A stretch of DNA of 64,000 nucleotides. Origin: Limosilactobacillus portuensis. Its GTDB lineage: Bacteria; Bacillota; Bacilli; Lactobacillales; Lactobacillaceae. A program made the position numbers and the translations under genes. Under the pieces are notes generated by a model. The model saw only the letters and a list, made by a program, of their open reading frames with translations, had not been told where the DNA came from and searched no databases. This document shows, one piece after another, positions 15,392 to 23,725 of this stretch; the stretch's first letter is position 1; the number at the start of each line of letters is the position of its first letter. Location: NCBI RefSeq assembly GCF_014838735.1, contig NZ_JABUXQ010000001.1, positions 62,001 through 126,000 of the forward strand. Reading direction: 5' to 3'.

Positions 15392-15496
15392 GAATTTAAC
15401 GATTATTTTAATGAAAATGATTAAGAATAGTAGTGAAACGTGTTACACTAAGATAGTGTTATTTTTAAATTTGCAAAAATAAATGGTGTTTAGATT

Positions 15497-16324
15497 ATGA
15501 ATTTAAAAAATGTACTTATAATTGTTGGGGTAATTGCACTAATTCTGTTAATTATCCAGTATGTTGGGCAAGTTAGACGAATGCGCCAAGGTAATAACTT
15601 TGTTAGCCGCGGCCGAGCATTTGTTAACTGGCTATTGTTGTTTATTATTATTGGTAGTATTGGTGGAACTGTTTATGCAGATCACCACTCAAAGGCGGAT
15701 TCTGATATAACAGAAACTAAGGCAATTACCAATGATAATGATGAGGAAGCTGACCAAGTATATATTAACTTCGACAAGAAGAAGGCACGGTTGAATAGTG
15801 ATGGTGTAGCACCAATGAAAATTATTGTCTCACCAAATACAAAGGTGAAAATCGTTGGTCATGATACTGGTAAAGTTTACAAGACCTTCAAGGCGGAAAA
15901 GAGTGATGGCCCTGTAACGATTAAGTATGACTTTGAATATGCCGCTAAGTACGATATTATCGCAACTCGTGGTGATAAGAAGGTTAAGAAGACCATTACA
16001 ATTAAGGAACAAAAGAATGATTCATCATCTTCTTCATCCTCATCCGTTGCAAGTAGTTCTAGCACTTCTAGCAGCTCATCTTCTAGTCATAGCTCATCCC
16101 ATTCTTCAAGCAGTAATTCCAACAACAGTGGGAATAATAATGCTGGTGGAAATAATAACTCTGGAACATCTTACAATGGCGGTGGTAGTAGTTACCGTGG
16201 TAATACAGGTGGTAGCGGCTATACACCATCCCACTCCTATAATGGTGGTGGTCATACTGGTGGCGGTAGTACCATTAGCAATCAGCCAACTATTAATACA
16301 AATCCGACAATTGATAACCAATAA
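15497..16324 (+). CDS. Membrane-anchored protein with extracytoplasmic domain and Ser/Gly/Asn-rich tail
   Basis: A 275-residue protein. Two hydrophobic segments lie at about 4-24 and 44-62, separated by a basic loop (RRMRQGNNFVSRGR), leaving the C-terminal part outside. Residues about 88-170 form a compact domain (VYINFDKKKARLNSDGVAPMKIIVSPNTKVKIVG...TITIKE) that resembles a small beta-rich Ig-like fold. Residues 173-200 are almost pure serine; the rest is Gly/Asn/Ser-rich (GGNNNSGTSYNGGG) to the end. The tail may span the wall or carry glycans; no LPXTG anchor is seen. Similar architecture is common in lactobacillus hypothetical proteins. Function unknown. The Shine-Dalgarno is weak, and the gene is monocistronic with a strong terminator. 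Confidence 0.75.
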   Translation: MNLKNVLIIVGVIALILLIIQYVGQVRRMRQGNNFVSRGRAFVNWLLLFIIIGSIGGTVYADHHSKADSDITETKAITNDNDEEADQVYINFDKKKARLNSDGVAPMKIIVSPNTKVKIVGHDTGKVYKTFKAEKSDGPVTIKYDFEYAAKYDIIATRGDKKVKKTITIKEQKNDSSSSSSSSVASSSSTSSSSSSSHSSSHSSSSNSNNSGNNNAGGNNNSGTSYNGGGSSYRGNTGGSGYTPSHSYNGGGHTGGGSTISNQPTINTNPTIDNQ

Positions 16325-16347
16325 TTTTGTTTTTCGTTAAAGTTACT

Positions 16348-16394
16348 AAGGACTCAGGTATTTCACTTTAGGTGAGACCTGAGTCTTTATTTTT
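16348..16394 (+). terminator. Intrinsic terminator
   Basis: GACTCAGGT (16351-16359) pairs with ACCTGAGTC (16377-16385), with an inner TTCAC/GTGAG pairing, followed by TTTATTTTT. Confidence 0.85.
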
Positions 16395-16412
16395 AAAATT
16401 TATTCATGATCA

Positions 16413-16475
16413 TTGCTTTTTACAGAAAACGTGGTTATTATGTAATAGTTATGTACCTAACAATTATGTACCTAA
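16413..16475 (+). promoter_or_regulatory. marR-ABC promoter with two tandem operator-like repeats
   Basis: -35 TTGCTT (16413-16418), 17-base spacer, -10 TATTAT (16436-16441). Immediately after come two identical copies of TTATGTACCTAA (16449-16460 and 16464-16475), 15 bases apart; each is a near-perfect palindrome (TTA-GTAC-TAA). They cover the transcription start and early leader, the place expected for autorepression by the MarR-type protein encoded next. Confidence 0.7.
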
Positions 16476-16492
16476 TGATGGGAGATGGAAGA

Positions 16493-16975
16493 ATGATCAC
16501 CGATGATGAAGTATTTCCTCAGTTGTTTAGTTTAATCAGACAAATGCATAATCTCTCCAAAAGAAACGTTAAGCATTCGGGAATGTACCTTGGGAGGGGC
16601 CGAATAATTCATATCTTGGCAATGCGGGATCAACCGTTATCGCAACGAGAATTAGCGGATATGGCAAATATCAAGCCGGGCTCTTTAACGGAAGTGCTTG
16701 AACGTTTAGAGCGAGATAACCTTATAAAGCGGGAGCGCCTTGCAAATGATCGTCGAGTAATTCACGTCCGGTTGACGACGAAGGGACGAAAAGCTTACCA
16801 AAAAATTGTAGAAGAGCGGCATGAATTTGGTAGTCACCTTTTAGAAGGAATCAAGCAGGAAGATCTAGTGCGTTTTGTTAAAGTAGTCAATATGATGGAA
16901 AAGAACCTTCACCGTTATTACGGTGATCGTTTACCAAAAGAAAGGAAAGGTGAACGCTTTGATCAAAATTGCTAG
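16493..16975 (+). CDS. MarR-family transcriptional regulator
   Basis: A 160-residue winged-helix regulator. The core SQRELADMANIKPGSLTEVLERLERDNLIKRERLANDRRVIHVRLTTKGR (split by me: helix-turn-helix about 47-75, wing with DRR about 82-92) is classic MarR, flanked by dimerisation helices. The ATG at 16493 follows GGGAGATGGAAG; upstream in-frame starts would overlap the operator repeats. It is the first gene of an operon with two ABC half-transporters and overlaps the first of them by 17 bases. Local repressors of this kind usually respond to small toxic molecules and derepress the exporter (established for the family; the ligand is unknown here). Confidence 0.9.
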   Translation: MITDDEVFPQLFSLIRQMHNLSKRNVKHSGMYLGRGRIIHILAMRDQPLSQRELADMANIKPGSLTEVLERLERDNLIKRERLANDRRVIHVRLTTKGRKAYQKIVEERHEFGSHLLEGIKQEDLVRFVKVVNMMEKNLHRYYGDRLPKERKGERFDQNC

Positions 16976-18701
16976 AGATAACCTTGCTAAATGGGCAACG
17001 ACCTTGGCTGTACTGTTCTTATTAGTCCAAGTTGCCTGTGACTTATACTTGCCAACAATCACATCTGATCTAGTAAACAATGGGATTGTAAAGCAAAATT
17101 TAGGTTATATTTGGCATGCTGGCGGGTTAATGCTAATTGTTGCTGGAATTGGTGTCGTTGCAGCAGCGGGGAATGTTTATTTTGCGGCTACTCAATCAAT
17201 GCAGGTTGGTGAAAAGCTTCGTAAACAAGTGTTTAGTCATGTGATGAAGTTTTCTAGTCGTGATATGAGTAAGTTTGGCGACTCGTCGTTAATTACCCGG
17301 TCCACTAACGATATTGTGCAAATTCAAAATGTTATGATGCAGGTCTTGCGAATGATGCTGCAATCACCGATTATGCTGGTGGCCGCTTGTGTCTTAGCCT
17401 ATATTCGTGAGCCACGACTGACTAAGGTATTTTTAATTAGTTTACCGATTTTGGCAATTGTTGTTGGCGTTGTAATGTACTTTGCGGTTCCTCTGTTTAA
17501 AAGCATTCAGTTTAAAACTGACCGAATTAACTTGATTTTTCGGGAAGGACTGACCGGAGTGCGGGTAATTCGGGCATTCCGTCAGGATCAGCGTGAACAA
17601 AAACGGTTCAAAGAGGCTAATGCTGATTATACAGATACTGCAATTAAAGCATACACATTAGTTTCATTCTTGTTCCCCGTAATGACCCTAATCCTAAGCT
17701 TGACGAATGTTGGAATTATTCTTTTAGGGAGTCACCTAATCGCAAATATGACAATGCAAGTCGGGAACCTGATTGCATTTATGACCTACGCTACACAGAT
17801 CATGATTAGTTTTATGATGTTATCAATGGTCTTCGTTTTTGTCCCCCGGGCATCTGCTTCAGCAGCGCGGGTTAATGCTGTTCTTGAACATCAACCAAGC
17901 GTTAAAGATCTTCCTGTAGCAGATCGGGAACACCTTGCAGAAGAGACTCCAGCTTCATTAAGTTTTGATCACGTTAATTTTCGGTATACGGGCGCTGAAC
18001 GTTTAGCGTTGGAAAACCTTAATTTTAAAGTAACGGCTGGACAGACATTAGCGATTATCGGTGGAACTGGTTCAGGGAAGTCGACCCTTGTTAATTTAAT
18101 TCCACGGCTTTTTAATATTGAGAGTGGTGAAATCAAGGTTAACGGTACCTCAATTGGTAAATTAAGCCAACAGGAACTACACTCGGTCATTTCAATTACC
18201 CAGCAAAAGGCAGTTCTCTTTACCGGGACGATTCGTTCAAATCTTCAATTTGGGAACCCGAATGCGACGGAAGATGAAATGTGGTCGGCACTACGAATTG
18301 CTAAGGCAGCTGACTTTGTTAAGGAAGCTGGTGGCTTAGATGCTAAGGTTGAGCAGTCGGGAAGTAACTTTTCTGGTGGTCAGCGTCAACGATTAGCAAT
18401 CGCCCGGACGATTATTAAGCCAGCTTCAATTTACATTTTTGATGATTCATTTTCCGCTCTTGATTTCAAAACAGATGCCGAATTACGACAAGCTCTTAAG
18501 CAAGATCCACAATTACAAAATGCTGTTAGTGTAATTGTGGCTCAGCGGGTTTCGACCGTGGCTAATGCTGACCTAATTATTGTTTTAGATGATGGTAAAG
18601 TGGTTGGTCAGGGAACTCACGAGCAATTAATGAAGAATAATTCGGTATATCAAGAAATTGTTTATTCACAAATAGCAAAGGGGGATGACCAGAATGCATA
18701 A
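16959..18701 (+). CDS. ABC exporter half-transporter, degenerate-site subunit of a heterodimer
   Basis: A 580-residue fusion of a six-helix membrane domain (about 1-315) and a nucleotide-binding domain. Walker A is GGTGSGKS, the signature SGGQRQR is canonical, but Walker B reads IFDDSFSALD, with Asp where the catalytic Glu should be. This is the hallmark of the degenerate-site partner in heterodimeric exporters (LmrCD, BmrCD, TM287/288). TTG at 16959 is chosen as start because GGAAAGGTG precedes it at suitable distance and the family start (M)IKIAR fits; GTG at 16950 is the alternative. It overlaps marR by 17 bases and the next subunit by 8, so all three are co-translated. Likely role: efflux of drugs, bile compounds or peptides. 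Confidence 0.9.
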   Translation: MIKIARDNLAKWATTLAVLFLLVQVACDLYLPTITSDLVNNGIVKQNLGYIWHAGGLMLIVAGIGVVAAAGNVYFAATQSMQVGEKLRKQVFSHVMKFSSRDMSKFGDSSLITRSTNDIVQIQNVMMQVLRMMLQSPIMLVAACVLAYIREPRLTKVFLISLPILAIVVGVVMYFAVPLFKSIQFKTDRINLIFREGLTGVRVIRAFRQDQREQKRFKEANADYTDTAIKAYTLVSFLFPVMTLILSLTNVGIILLGSHLIANMTMQVGNLIAFMTYATQIMISFMMLSMVFVFVPRASASAARVNAVLEHQPSVKDLPVADREHLAEETPASLSFDHVNFRYTGAERLALENLNFKVTAGQTLAIIGGTGSGKSTLVNLIPRLFNIESGEIKVNGTSIGKLSQQELHSVISITQQKAVLFTGTIRSNLQFGNPNATEDEMWSALRIAKAADFVKEAGGLDAKVEQSGSNFSGGQRQRLAIARTIIKPASIYIFDDSFSALDFKTDAELRQALKQDPQLQNAVSVIVAQRVSTVANADLIIVLDDGKVVGQGTHEQLMKNNSVYQEIVYSQIAKGDDQNA

Positions 18702-20523
18702 CGGACCACGTGGACGAGTGAAAAAGGCTCAACACTTTTGGCCAACGACGAAGCGACTATTTGCTTACCTTAAGCCGTGGCGGTTTGGCGTAATTATTTC
18801 AATAATATTAGCGATCATCTCCGTTGTTCTATCAATCTTGGCACCAAAAATTCTTGGGGAAGCAACCACCATTATTTATGATGGGGTAATGCGTGGCTAT
18901 GCAGAAATGAAGCAAGGAGTCCACCTTACTAGCCTGCCAATTGACTTTCACCGGATCTTTCAGATCGGTTTAACTGTAATCCTGCTGTATGTCTTCTCGG
19001 GATTATTTAGTTTTGCTCAGCAGATTATTATGACCAGAATTTCCCAGAAGGTTGTTTTTAATCTTCGTGGTGATTTAAAGGAGAAGATGCAACGGGTTCC
19101 GGTTAAATTTTATGATACCCATAGTAATGGTGATATTATGAGCCGGATGGTTAACGATATGGATAATATTGCGGGAACTCTTCAGCAAAGTTTAATTCAG
19201 ATTGTTACGAGCGTTATTACCTTTGTCGGGGTTTTAGCGTTAATGATTACAATTAGCTGGAAGCTAACATTAGTGGCGCTGATTACGTTACCGCTGAGTG
19301 CGTTAATTGTTGCTTTTGTAGCACCGACTGCCCAACGACTCTTTAGTAATCAACAGGCAGAACTTGGTAAAATTAACGGTCAAGTTGAAGAAACCTACGC
19401 CGGACACACGATTGTTAAGACTTTTAATAAGGAAAAAGATGAAGAGAAAACATTCGCAGAGAAAAACCACCGCTATTATCAGGCTGCCTGGAAAGCCCAA
19501 TTTTTCTCTATTTTGATCTTTCCGTTAATGAATTTTGTTCGGAACCTTGGCTACTTAATGGTTGCGGTAGTAGGAGCAATTGAGGTAATTCATGGGCAGA
19601 TCACATTAGGTAATGTTCAAGCTTTTCTTCAATATACGAACCAGTTTTCTCAACCGATTACCCAAATCGCTAACTTGAGTAGTACAATTCAGCAAACAAT
19701 TGCTTCCGCAGAACGGATCTTTGAGGTGCTTGATGCGCCAGAGATGGTTTCTTCAGACGCGGATCCAACATTAGTTGAGGAGAAACCATTACCAAAGATT
19801 GAGTTTGCTAATGTTGATTTCAGCTATAATGACGAGCCATTAATTGAAAACTTTAACCTTAAAGCGATGCCAAACGAAATGGTAGCGATTGTCGGGCCAA
19901 CTGGTGCAGGAAAAACTACCATTATTAATCTCTTAGAACGGTTCTATGAGGTTAAGGGCGGCAAGATTTATCTTGATGGGCAAAATACCAAGTCGATGTC
20001 GCGTGATGAACTGCGAAGTCGTCTTGCAATGGTTCTTCAAGATACCTGGTTATTTACTGGGACAATTTTTGATAACATTAAATATGGACGAAACGATGCA
20101 AGTGATGATGAAGTTTACCAAGCGGCTCGACTAGCACATGCAGATAACTTTATTCGCGAACTTCCAGACGGTTATGACACCATATTGGATGAGTCAGCAT
20201 CAAATATTTCACAGGGACAGCGTCAACTATTAACGATTGCCCGGGCATTCTTAGCAAATCCAGAGGTATTAATCCTGGATGAAGCGACAAGTTCTGTTGA
20301 TACGCGGACAGAAGAACTAATTCAAAGGGCAATGAATGAATTACAACGGGGAAGAACAAGCTTTGTTGTTGCCCACCGGTTGTCAACAATTCGGAATGCG
20401 GATAAAATTATTGTGTTGAATCATGGTCATATTCTTGAAACGGGAAATCATAAGTCACTGATGAAGAAAAATGGCTTTTATGCTGACCTTTATAATAGTC
20501 AGTTTGTTGGTAATAACCTTTAA
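18694..20523 (+). CDS. ABC exporter half-transporter, catalytic-site subunit of a heterodimer
   Basis: A 609-residue partner of the preceding gene: an N-terminal extension of about 30 residues, six helices to about residue 330, then the nucleotide-binding domain. Walker A GPTGAGKT, Walker B ILDEATSS with catalytic Glu, and a deviant signature ISQGQRQ. In the heterodimer the consensus ATP site is formed by its Walker motifs with the partner's SGGQ, and the degenerate site by the partner's Asp-containing Walker B with this SQGQ; the two sequences complement exactly as expected. AAAGGGGG (18677-18684) fits ATG 18694; the ATG at 18685 is too close. A terminator follows. Confidence 0.92.
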   Translation: MHNGPRGRVKKAQHFWPTTKRLFAYLKPWRFGVIISIILAIISVVLSILAPKILGEATTIIYDGVMRGYAEMKQGVHLTSLPIDFHRIFQIGLTVILLYVFSGLFSFAQQIIMTRISQKVVFNLRGDLKEKMQRVPVKFYDTHSNGDIMSRMVNDMDNIAGTLQQSLIQIVTSVITFVGVLALMITISWKLTLVALITLPLSALIVAFVAPTAQRLFSNQQAELGKINGQVEETYAGHTIVKTFNKEKDEEKTFAEKNHRYYQAAWKAQFFSILIFPLMNFVRNLGYLMVAVVGAIEVIHGQITLGNVQAFLQYTNQFSQPITQIANLSSTIQQTIASAERIFEVLDAPEMVSSDADPTLVEEKPLPKIEFANVDFSYNDEPLIENFNLKAMPNEMVAIVGPTGAGKTTIINLLERFYEVKGGKIYLDGQNTKSMSRDELRSRLAMVLQDTWLFTGTIFDNIKYGRNDASDDEVYQAARLAHADNFIRELPDGYDTILDESASNISQGQRQLLTIARAFLANPEVLILDEATSSVDTRTEELIQRAMNELQRGRTSFVVAHRLSTIRNADKIIVLNHGHILETGNHKSLMKKNGFYADLYNSQFVGNNL

Positions 20524-20545
20524 TGAAAGATTGAATTATTTGAAT

Positions 20546-20574
20546 AAAGCTGGGAGAATTTCCCGGCTTTTTTA
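20546..20574 (+). terminator. Terminator of the marR-ABC operon
   Basis: AAAGCTGGGA pairs with TCCCGGCTTT around GAATT, followed by T. Confidence 0.88.
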
Positions 20575-20624
20575 TTTGCGCTACAATAGTGTGGACTGAA
20601 TGGAATGAATGGGGGAAAAGAGGA

Positions 20625-21647
20625 ATGAAAAATCAATATCGAGAAACAATTGCTGGATTGAATGAGTTGGTTGAACGGGGAATTGTTCCGGGAATAAGCT
20701 ATGCGCTTTTTGATCACGGAACAGAGTATCGAGAAGTAAAGGGTTATGCAGAAATACAGCCAAAAAGAGAACCATTAAAAGCAAGAATGCAGTATGACTT
20801 AGCTTCACTAACAAAGGTAATTGGTACTGTTCCGGTAATTGCAATTGCAGTTCAAGCGGGGAAACTTAAGCTAACTGATCCAGTGCAAAAGTATTTACCA
20901 GAGTTCAAGGACTCTCGACCGACCATTCAGAATCTTTTAACACATACTTCAGGAATTTGTGGATATATTCCGCACCGTGATGAATTAACAGCAGGAGAGC
21001 TCAAGCAGGCATACTTAACACAACAACATGTTGATTCTAGTCTCAATCGTCAAATCAGGTATGCTGATGTTAATTTCCTTTATCTTGGTTGGATTGCAGA
21101 AAAAATCTATGGACAGTCAATTCAGTCGTTGATTCAAAAGCAGGTGTTAGATTCGCTGAACATGAAGGAAACAACGTTCAAACCATTTGCGATAAATAGT
21201 GTTCCGACTGAAGTGCAGAAAGAACGGGGGTTAATTCGTGGAACTGCTCATGATCCGAAGGCGTATGTTCTAGGATCCGAGTGTGGGTGTGCCGGAATGT
21301 TTTCAACGTTAGATGACTTGTTGCTTTATAGTCACGCACTGATTGAAACTAACCTTAATGGCCTGTTAGACAATTGGATGGTTGACCAGCTATTTAAGGA
21401 CCAGACATTAATTCCGGGAGAGCATAGTCGTTCGTTAGGGTGGAAACTTCTTCACGCAGTTAATGATCGTCATCTCATCATTAGCCATACCGGCTTTACG
21501 GGAACGTGGTTAATCCTTGACCGAGAAGAAGACCAAGGGATGATAGTTTTGACAAATCGAGTTCATCCTACTGCCAAAAATGAGGCTTACCTGCAGGCCC
21601 GTGACCGACTTTATGCTACTTATCTCCACGAAAAAGAAAACGCGTAA
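20625..21647 (+). CDS. Serine hydrolase, beta-lactamase/penicillin-binding-protein fold
   Basis: A 340-residue protein of the PF00144 type. S61-x-x-K64 in LASLTKV is the catalytic Ser-Lys pair, the Tyr motif lies in RYADVNFLYLG and the KTG-equivalent is HTG in ISHTGFTG. FSTLDDLLLY and the GWKLLH...H region are also typical. There is no signal peptide or membrane helix, so it is probably cytosolic, acting as an esterase or peptidase rather than a beta-lactamase. The start ATG at 20625 follows GGGGGAAAAGAGG; an earlier in-frame ATG at 20589 has no ribosome-binding site. It is monocistronic, upstream of arcA. The substrate is unknown. Confidence 0.85.
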   Translation: MKNQYRETIAGLNELVERGIVPGISYALFDHGTEYREVKGYAEIQPKREPLKARMQYDLASLTKVIGTVPVIAIAVQAGKLKLTDPVQKYLPEFKDSRPTIQNLLTHTSGICGYIPHRDELTAGELKQAYLTQQHVDSSLNRQIRYADVNFLYLGWIAEKIYGQSIQSLIQKQVLDSLNMKETTFKPFAINSVPTEVQKERGLIRGTAHDPKAYVLGSECGCAGMFSTLDDLLLYSHALIETNLNGLLDNWMVDQLFKDQTLIPGEHSRSLGWKLLHAVNDRHLIISHTGFTGTWLILDREEDQGMIVLTNRVHPTAKNEAYLQARDRLYATYLHEKENA

Positions 21648-21806
21648 TTAATTACTAAAAAAACTTTGTGAAATTATTATTCAACTTTATACAAAACAGA
21701 TGGACGGATTATGCATTTTTTTGGTCTTGATTGCATATAAAAATGTATAATTTTTGCCAAAATTCATTCAAGGATAAAATTACACAAATCTGCGTCAAAA
21801 TGGGAT

Positions 21807-21835
21807 TTGACAACGGTTTCAAAACTAGTTATTAT
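21807..21835 (+). promoter_or_regulatory. arcA promoter with cre-like site
   Basis: Consensus TTGACA (21807-21812), 17-base spacer, TATTAT (21830-21835). TGACAACGGTTTCA (21808-21821) is a cre-like dyad with one or two mismatches lying over the -35 and spacer. The 150 bases upstream are AT-rich and contain possible ARG-box-like dyads (TGAAATTATTATTCA near 21669; GCATATAAAAATG near 21733), not convincing individually. Confidence 0.72.
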
Positions 21836-21878
21836 ATACACGTAATCAAATGAAAGCACACAAAAGGAGTGAGTGTAT

Positions 21879-23108
21879 ATGCAAAGCCCAATTCACGTAA
21901 CATCTGAAATTGGTAAGCTTAAGACAGTTATGCTTCATCGACCTGGTCATGAAATTGAAAATGTCTACCCTGACATTCTTCACCGGATGCTCGTTGATGA
22001 TATTCCATACCTGCCAATCGCACAAGAAGAACATGATTACTTTGCTAAGACTTTAAAGGACCAAGGAATCGAAGTACTTTACTTCGCTAAGTTGGCAGCT
22101 GAAGCTTTAGCAGATGATCAAGTAAAGAATGAATTCCTTGAAAAAATGTTAGCAGAATCTGGCCACGCTGCTGGTGCTGTTCATGACGCTTTGAAGGAAT
22201 ACTTACTTAGCATGGATACCCAAGCAATGGTTGATAAGATTATTGCTGGGGTACGGAAGGATGAAATCCACACCAAGTTCGTTTCACTTGCTGAAATGGC
22301 TGAAGATGCAGATTACCCATTCTTCATGGATCCAATGCCAAACGCATACTTCACTCGTGACCCACAAGCCTCAATTGGTGATGGTATTACCATTAACCAC
22401 ATGACATTTAAGGCTCGTCAACGTGAATCACTATTCACTGAATATATTATTAAGCACAACCCTCGGTTCGCTAACAAGGGTGTTCATGTATGGCGTGACC
22501 GTTACCATGACACTCGGATCGAAGGTGGGGATGAATTAGTTCTTTCCGACCACGTATTTGCTATTGGTATTTCTCAACGTACTTCAGCAGATGCAATCAT
22601 GGACATCGCACGGAACTTATTCAAGGATTCTAACTACGACACTGTTGTTGCTATCCACATTCCACATAACCATGCTATGATGCACCTTGACACGGCCTTC
22701 ACAATGATTAATTACGATCAATTTACTGTTCATCCGCAAATCTTGGATGGTGGTAAGATTGATACTTACATTCTCCACCCAGGTAAGGATGGCGAAGTTG
22801 AAATTCAACACCGGACAGACCTTCAAAAGGTTCTTGAAGAAGTATTGGACAAGCCTGAAATTGACTTGATCCCTACTGGTAATGGTGATCCAATCGTTGC
22901 TCCACGTGAACAATGGAACGATGGTTCTAACACGTTAACAATTGCACCAGGTGAGGTTGTTACTTACGACCGTAACTATGTATCTAATGATTTGCTGCGG
23001 AAGCACGGAATTCTCGTTCATGAGGTTCGTTCAAGTGAATTGTCTCGTGGTCGTGGTGGTCCACGTTGCATGTCCTGCCCAATTGTACGTGAAGATCTTA
23101 AAAACTAG
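21879..23108 (+). CDS. arcA: Arginine deiminase
   Basis: A 409-residue enzyme hydrolysing arginine to citrulline and ammonia, the first step of the ADI pathway. The catalytic set is visible: FTRDP substrate loop, HxxxHLDTAF region ([13 protein letters not shown]) with the catalytic His, and the nucleophile Cys400 in [11 protein letters not shown] at the C terminus. The length matches bacterial ADIs. ATG 21879 lies nine bases after AAAGGAG; an in-frame GTG at 21873 is too close. It is followed by a terminator, then argR and arcD on the same strand, while arcB-arcC lie 12 kb upstream. The promoter suggests catabolite control. Confidence 0.97.
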   Translation: MQSPIHVTSEIGKLKTVMLHRPGHEIENVYPDILHRMLVDDIPYLPIAQEEHDYFAKTLKDQGIEVLYFAKLAAEALADDQVKNEFLEKMLAESGHAAGAVHDALKEYLLSMDTQAMVDKIIAGVRKDEIHTKFVSLAEMAEDADYPFFMDPMPNAYFTRDPQASIGDGITINHMTFKARQRESLFTEYIIKHNPRFANKGVHVWRDRYHDTRIEGGDELVLSDHVFAIGISQRTSADAIMDIARNLFKDSNYDTVVAIHIPHNHAMMHLDTAFTMINYDQFTVHPQILDGGKIDTYILHPGKDGEVEIQHRTDLQKVLEEVLDKPEIDLIPTGNGDPIVAPREQWNDGSNTLTIAPGEVVTYDRNYVSNDLLRKHGILVHEVRSSELSRGRGGPRCMSCPIVREDLKN

Positions 23109-23116
23109 TTAGTTTG

Positions 23117-23182
23117 AAAGCAGCAAATGCACTTGGAAGCTGAATCCTGGTTCAGTTGTAGTGTTTCTTGCTGCTTTTATTG
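23117..23182 (+). terminator. Terminator of arcA
   Basis: AAAGCAGCAA (23118-23127) pairs with TTGCTGCTTT, with an inner hairpin GCTGAA/TTCAGT, followed by TTATT. It separates arcA from argR. Confidence 0.82.
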
Positions 23183-23241
23183 TACTGAAATAACATTGTT
23201 GTATAATTAATTTGTTAAATTGTGATTAGGGGTGAACGTGA

Positions 23242-23712
23242 ATGAATCGTAAGGCGCGACGAAAGGTGATCGAACAGTTAGTTAGTGATCACAAAATCGA
23301 AACCCAGGATGAATTGTTGGATTTATTAACCCAACAGGGGATCGAAACCACCCAAGCGACGATTTCTCGTGATATTCATGCGCTCAATATTGTTAAGGCT
23401 AATGATGGTGAAGGCCATACCTACTATGTCCAACTACAATTAGCGCCGGAGCATGATTTCAGTAGATTGTATACGGGAATTCGTGAGAATGTTCGCACAA
23501 TTGAAACCGTGCAATTTATTAATGTTGTAAAAACGGCCTTGAATTCTAGTTACGCAACGATCCTCGGTGGGATGTTTGATGAGCTGGATATTCCTGAAGT
23601 TGTTGGCACAATTGCGGGGAATGATACGTTAATTATTATTAGTAAAAATAGTAACGATGCGCGTGTAATTTACAATTTAATAATGAAGCACATTAGCTCA
23701 CATTTAGACTAA
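23242..23712 (+). CDS. argR: ArgR/AhrC-family arginine-responsive regulator
   Basis: A 156-residue regulator. The N-terminal winged helix includes TTQATISRDIHALNIVK (about 36-53). The C-terminal oligomerisation and arginine-binding domain has GTIAGNDT at 122-129. In E. coli ArgR this motif is GTIAGDDT and both Asp contact arginine; here the first is Asn127. Such substitutions occur in lactic-acid-bacterial paralogues that work together with a second ArgR. It lies between arcA and arcD, 13 bases upstream of arcD, and most likely controls the arginine deiminase genes. Whether it binds arginine itself is open. Confidence 0.92.
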   Translation: MNRKARRKVIEQLVSDHKIETQDELLDLLTQQGIETTQATISRDIHALNIVKANDGEGHTYYVQLQLAPEHDFSRLYTGIRENVRTIETVQFINVVKTALNSSYATILGGMFDELDIPEVVGTIAGNDTLIIISKNSNDARVIYNLIMKHISSHLD

Positions 23713-23725
23713 AAGGGGTGTAAAG

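Noticed and set aside
15403-15481. A 23-codon ORF before the Ser-rich gene
   Set aside because: No ribosome-binding site, and it overlaps the likely promoter and operator of the next gene.
15927-16340. A 137-codon alternative frame over the Ser/Gly-rich gene
   Set aside because: Low-complexity repeats keep all frames open; its product is a biased Val/Leu/Ile/His string without a start signal.
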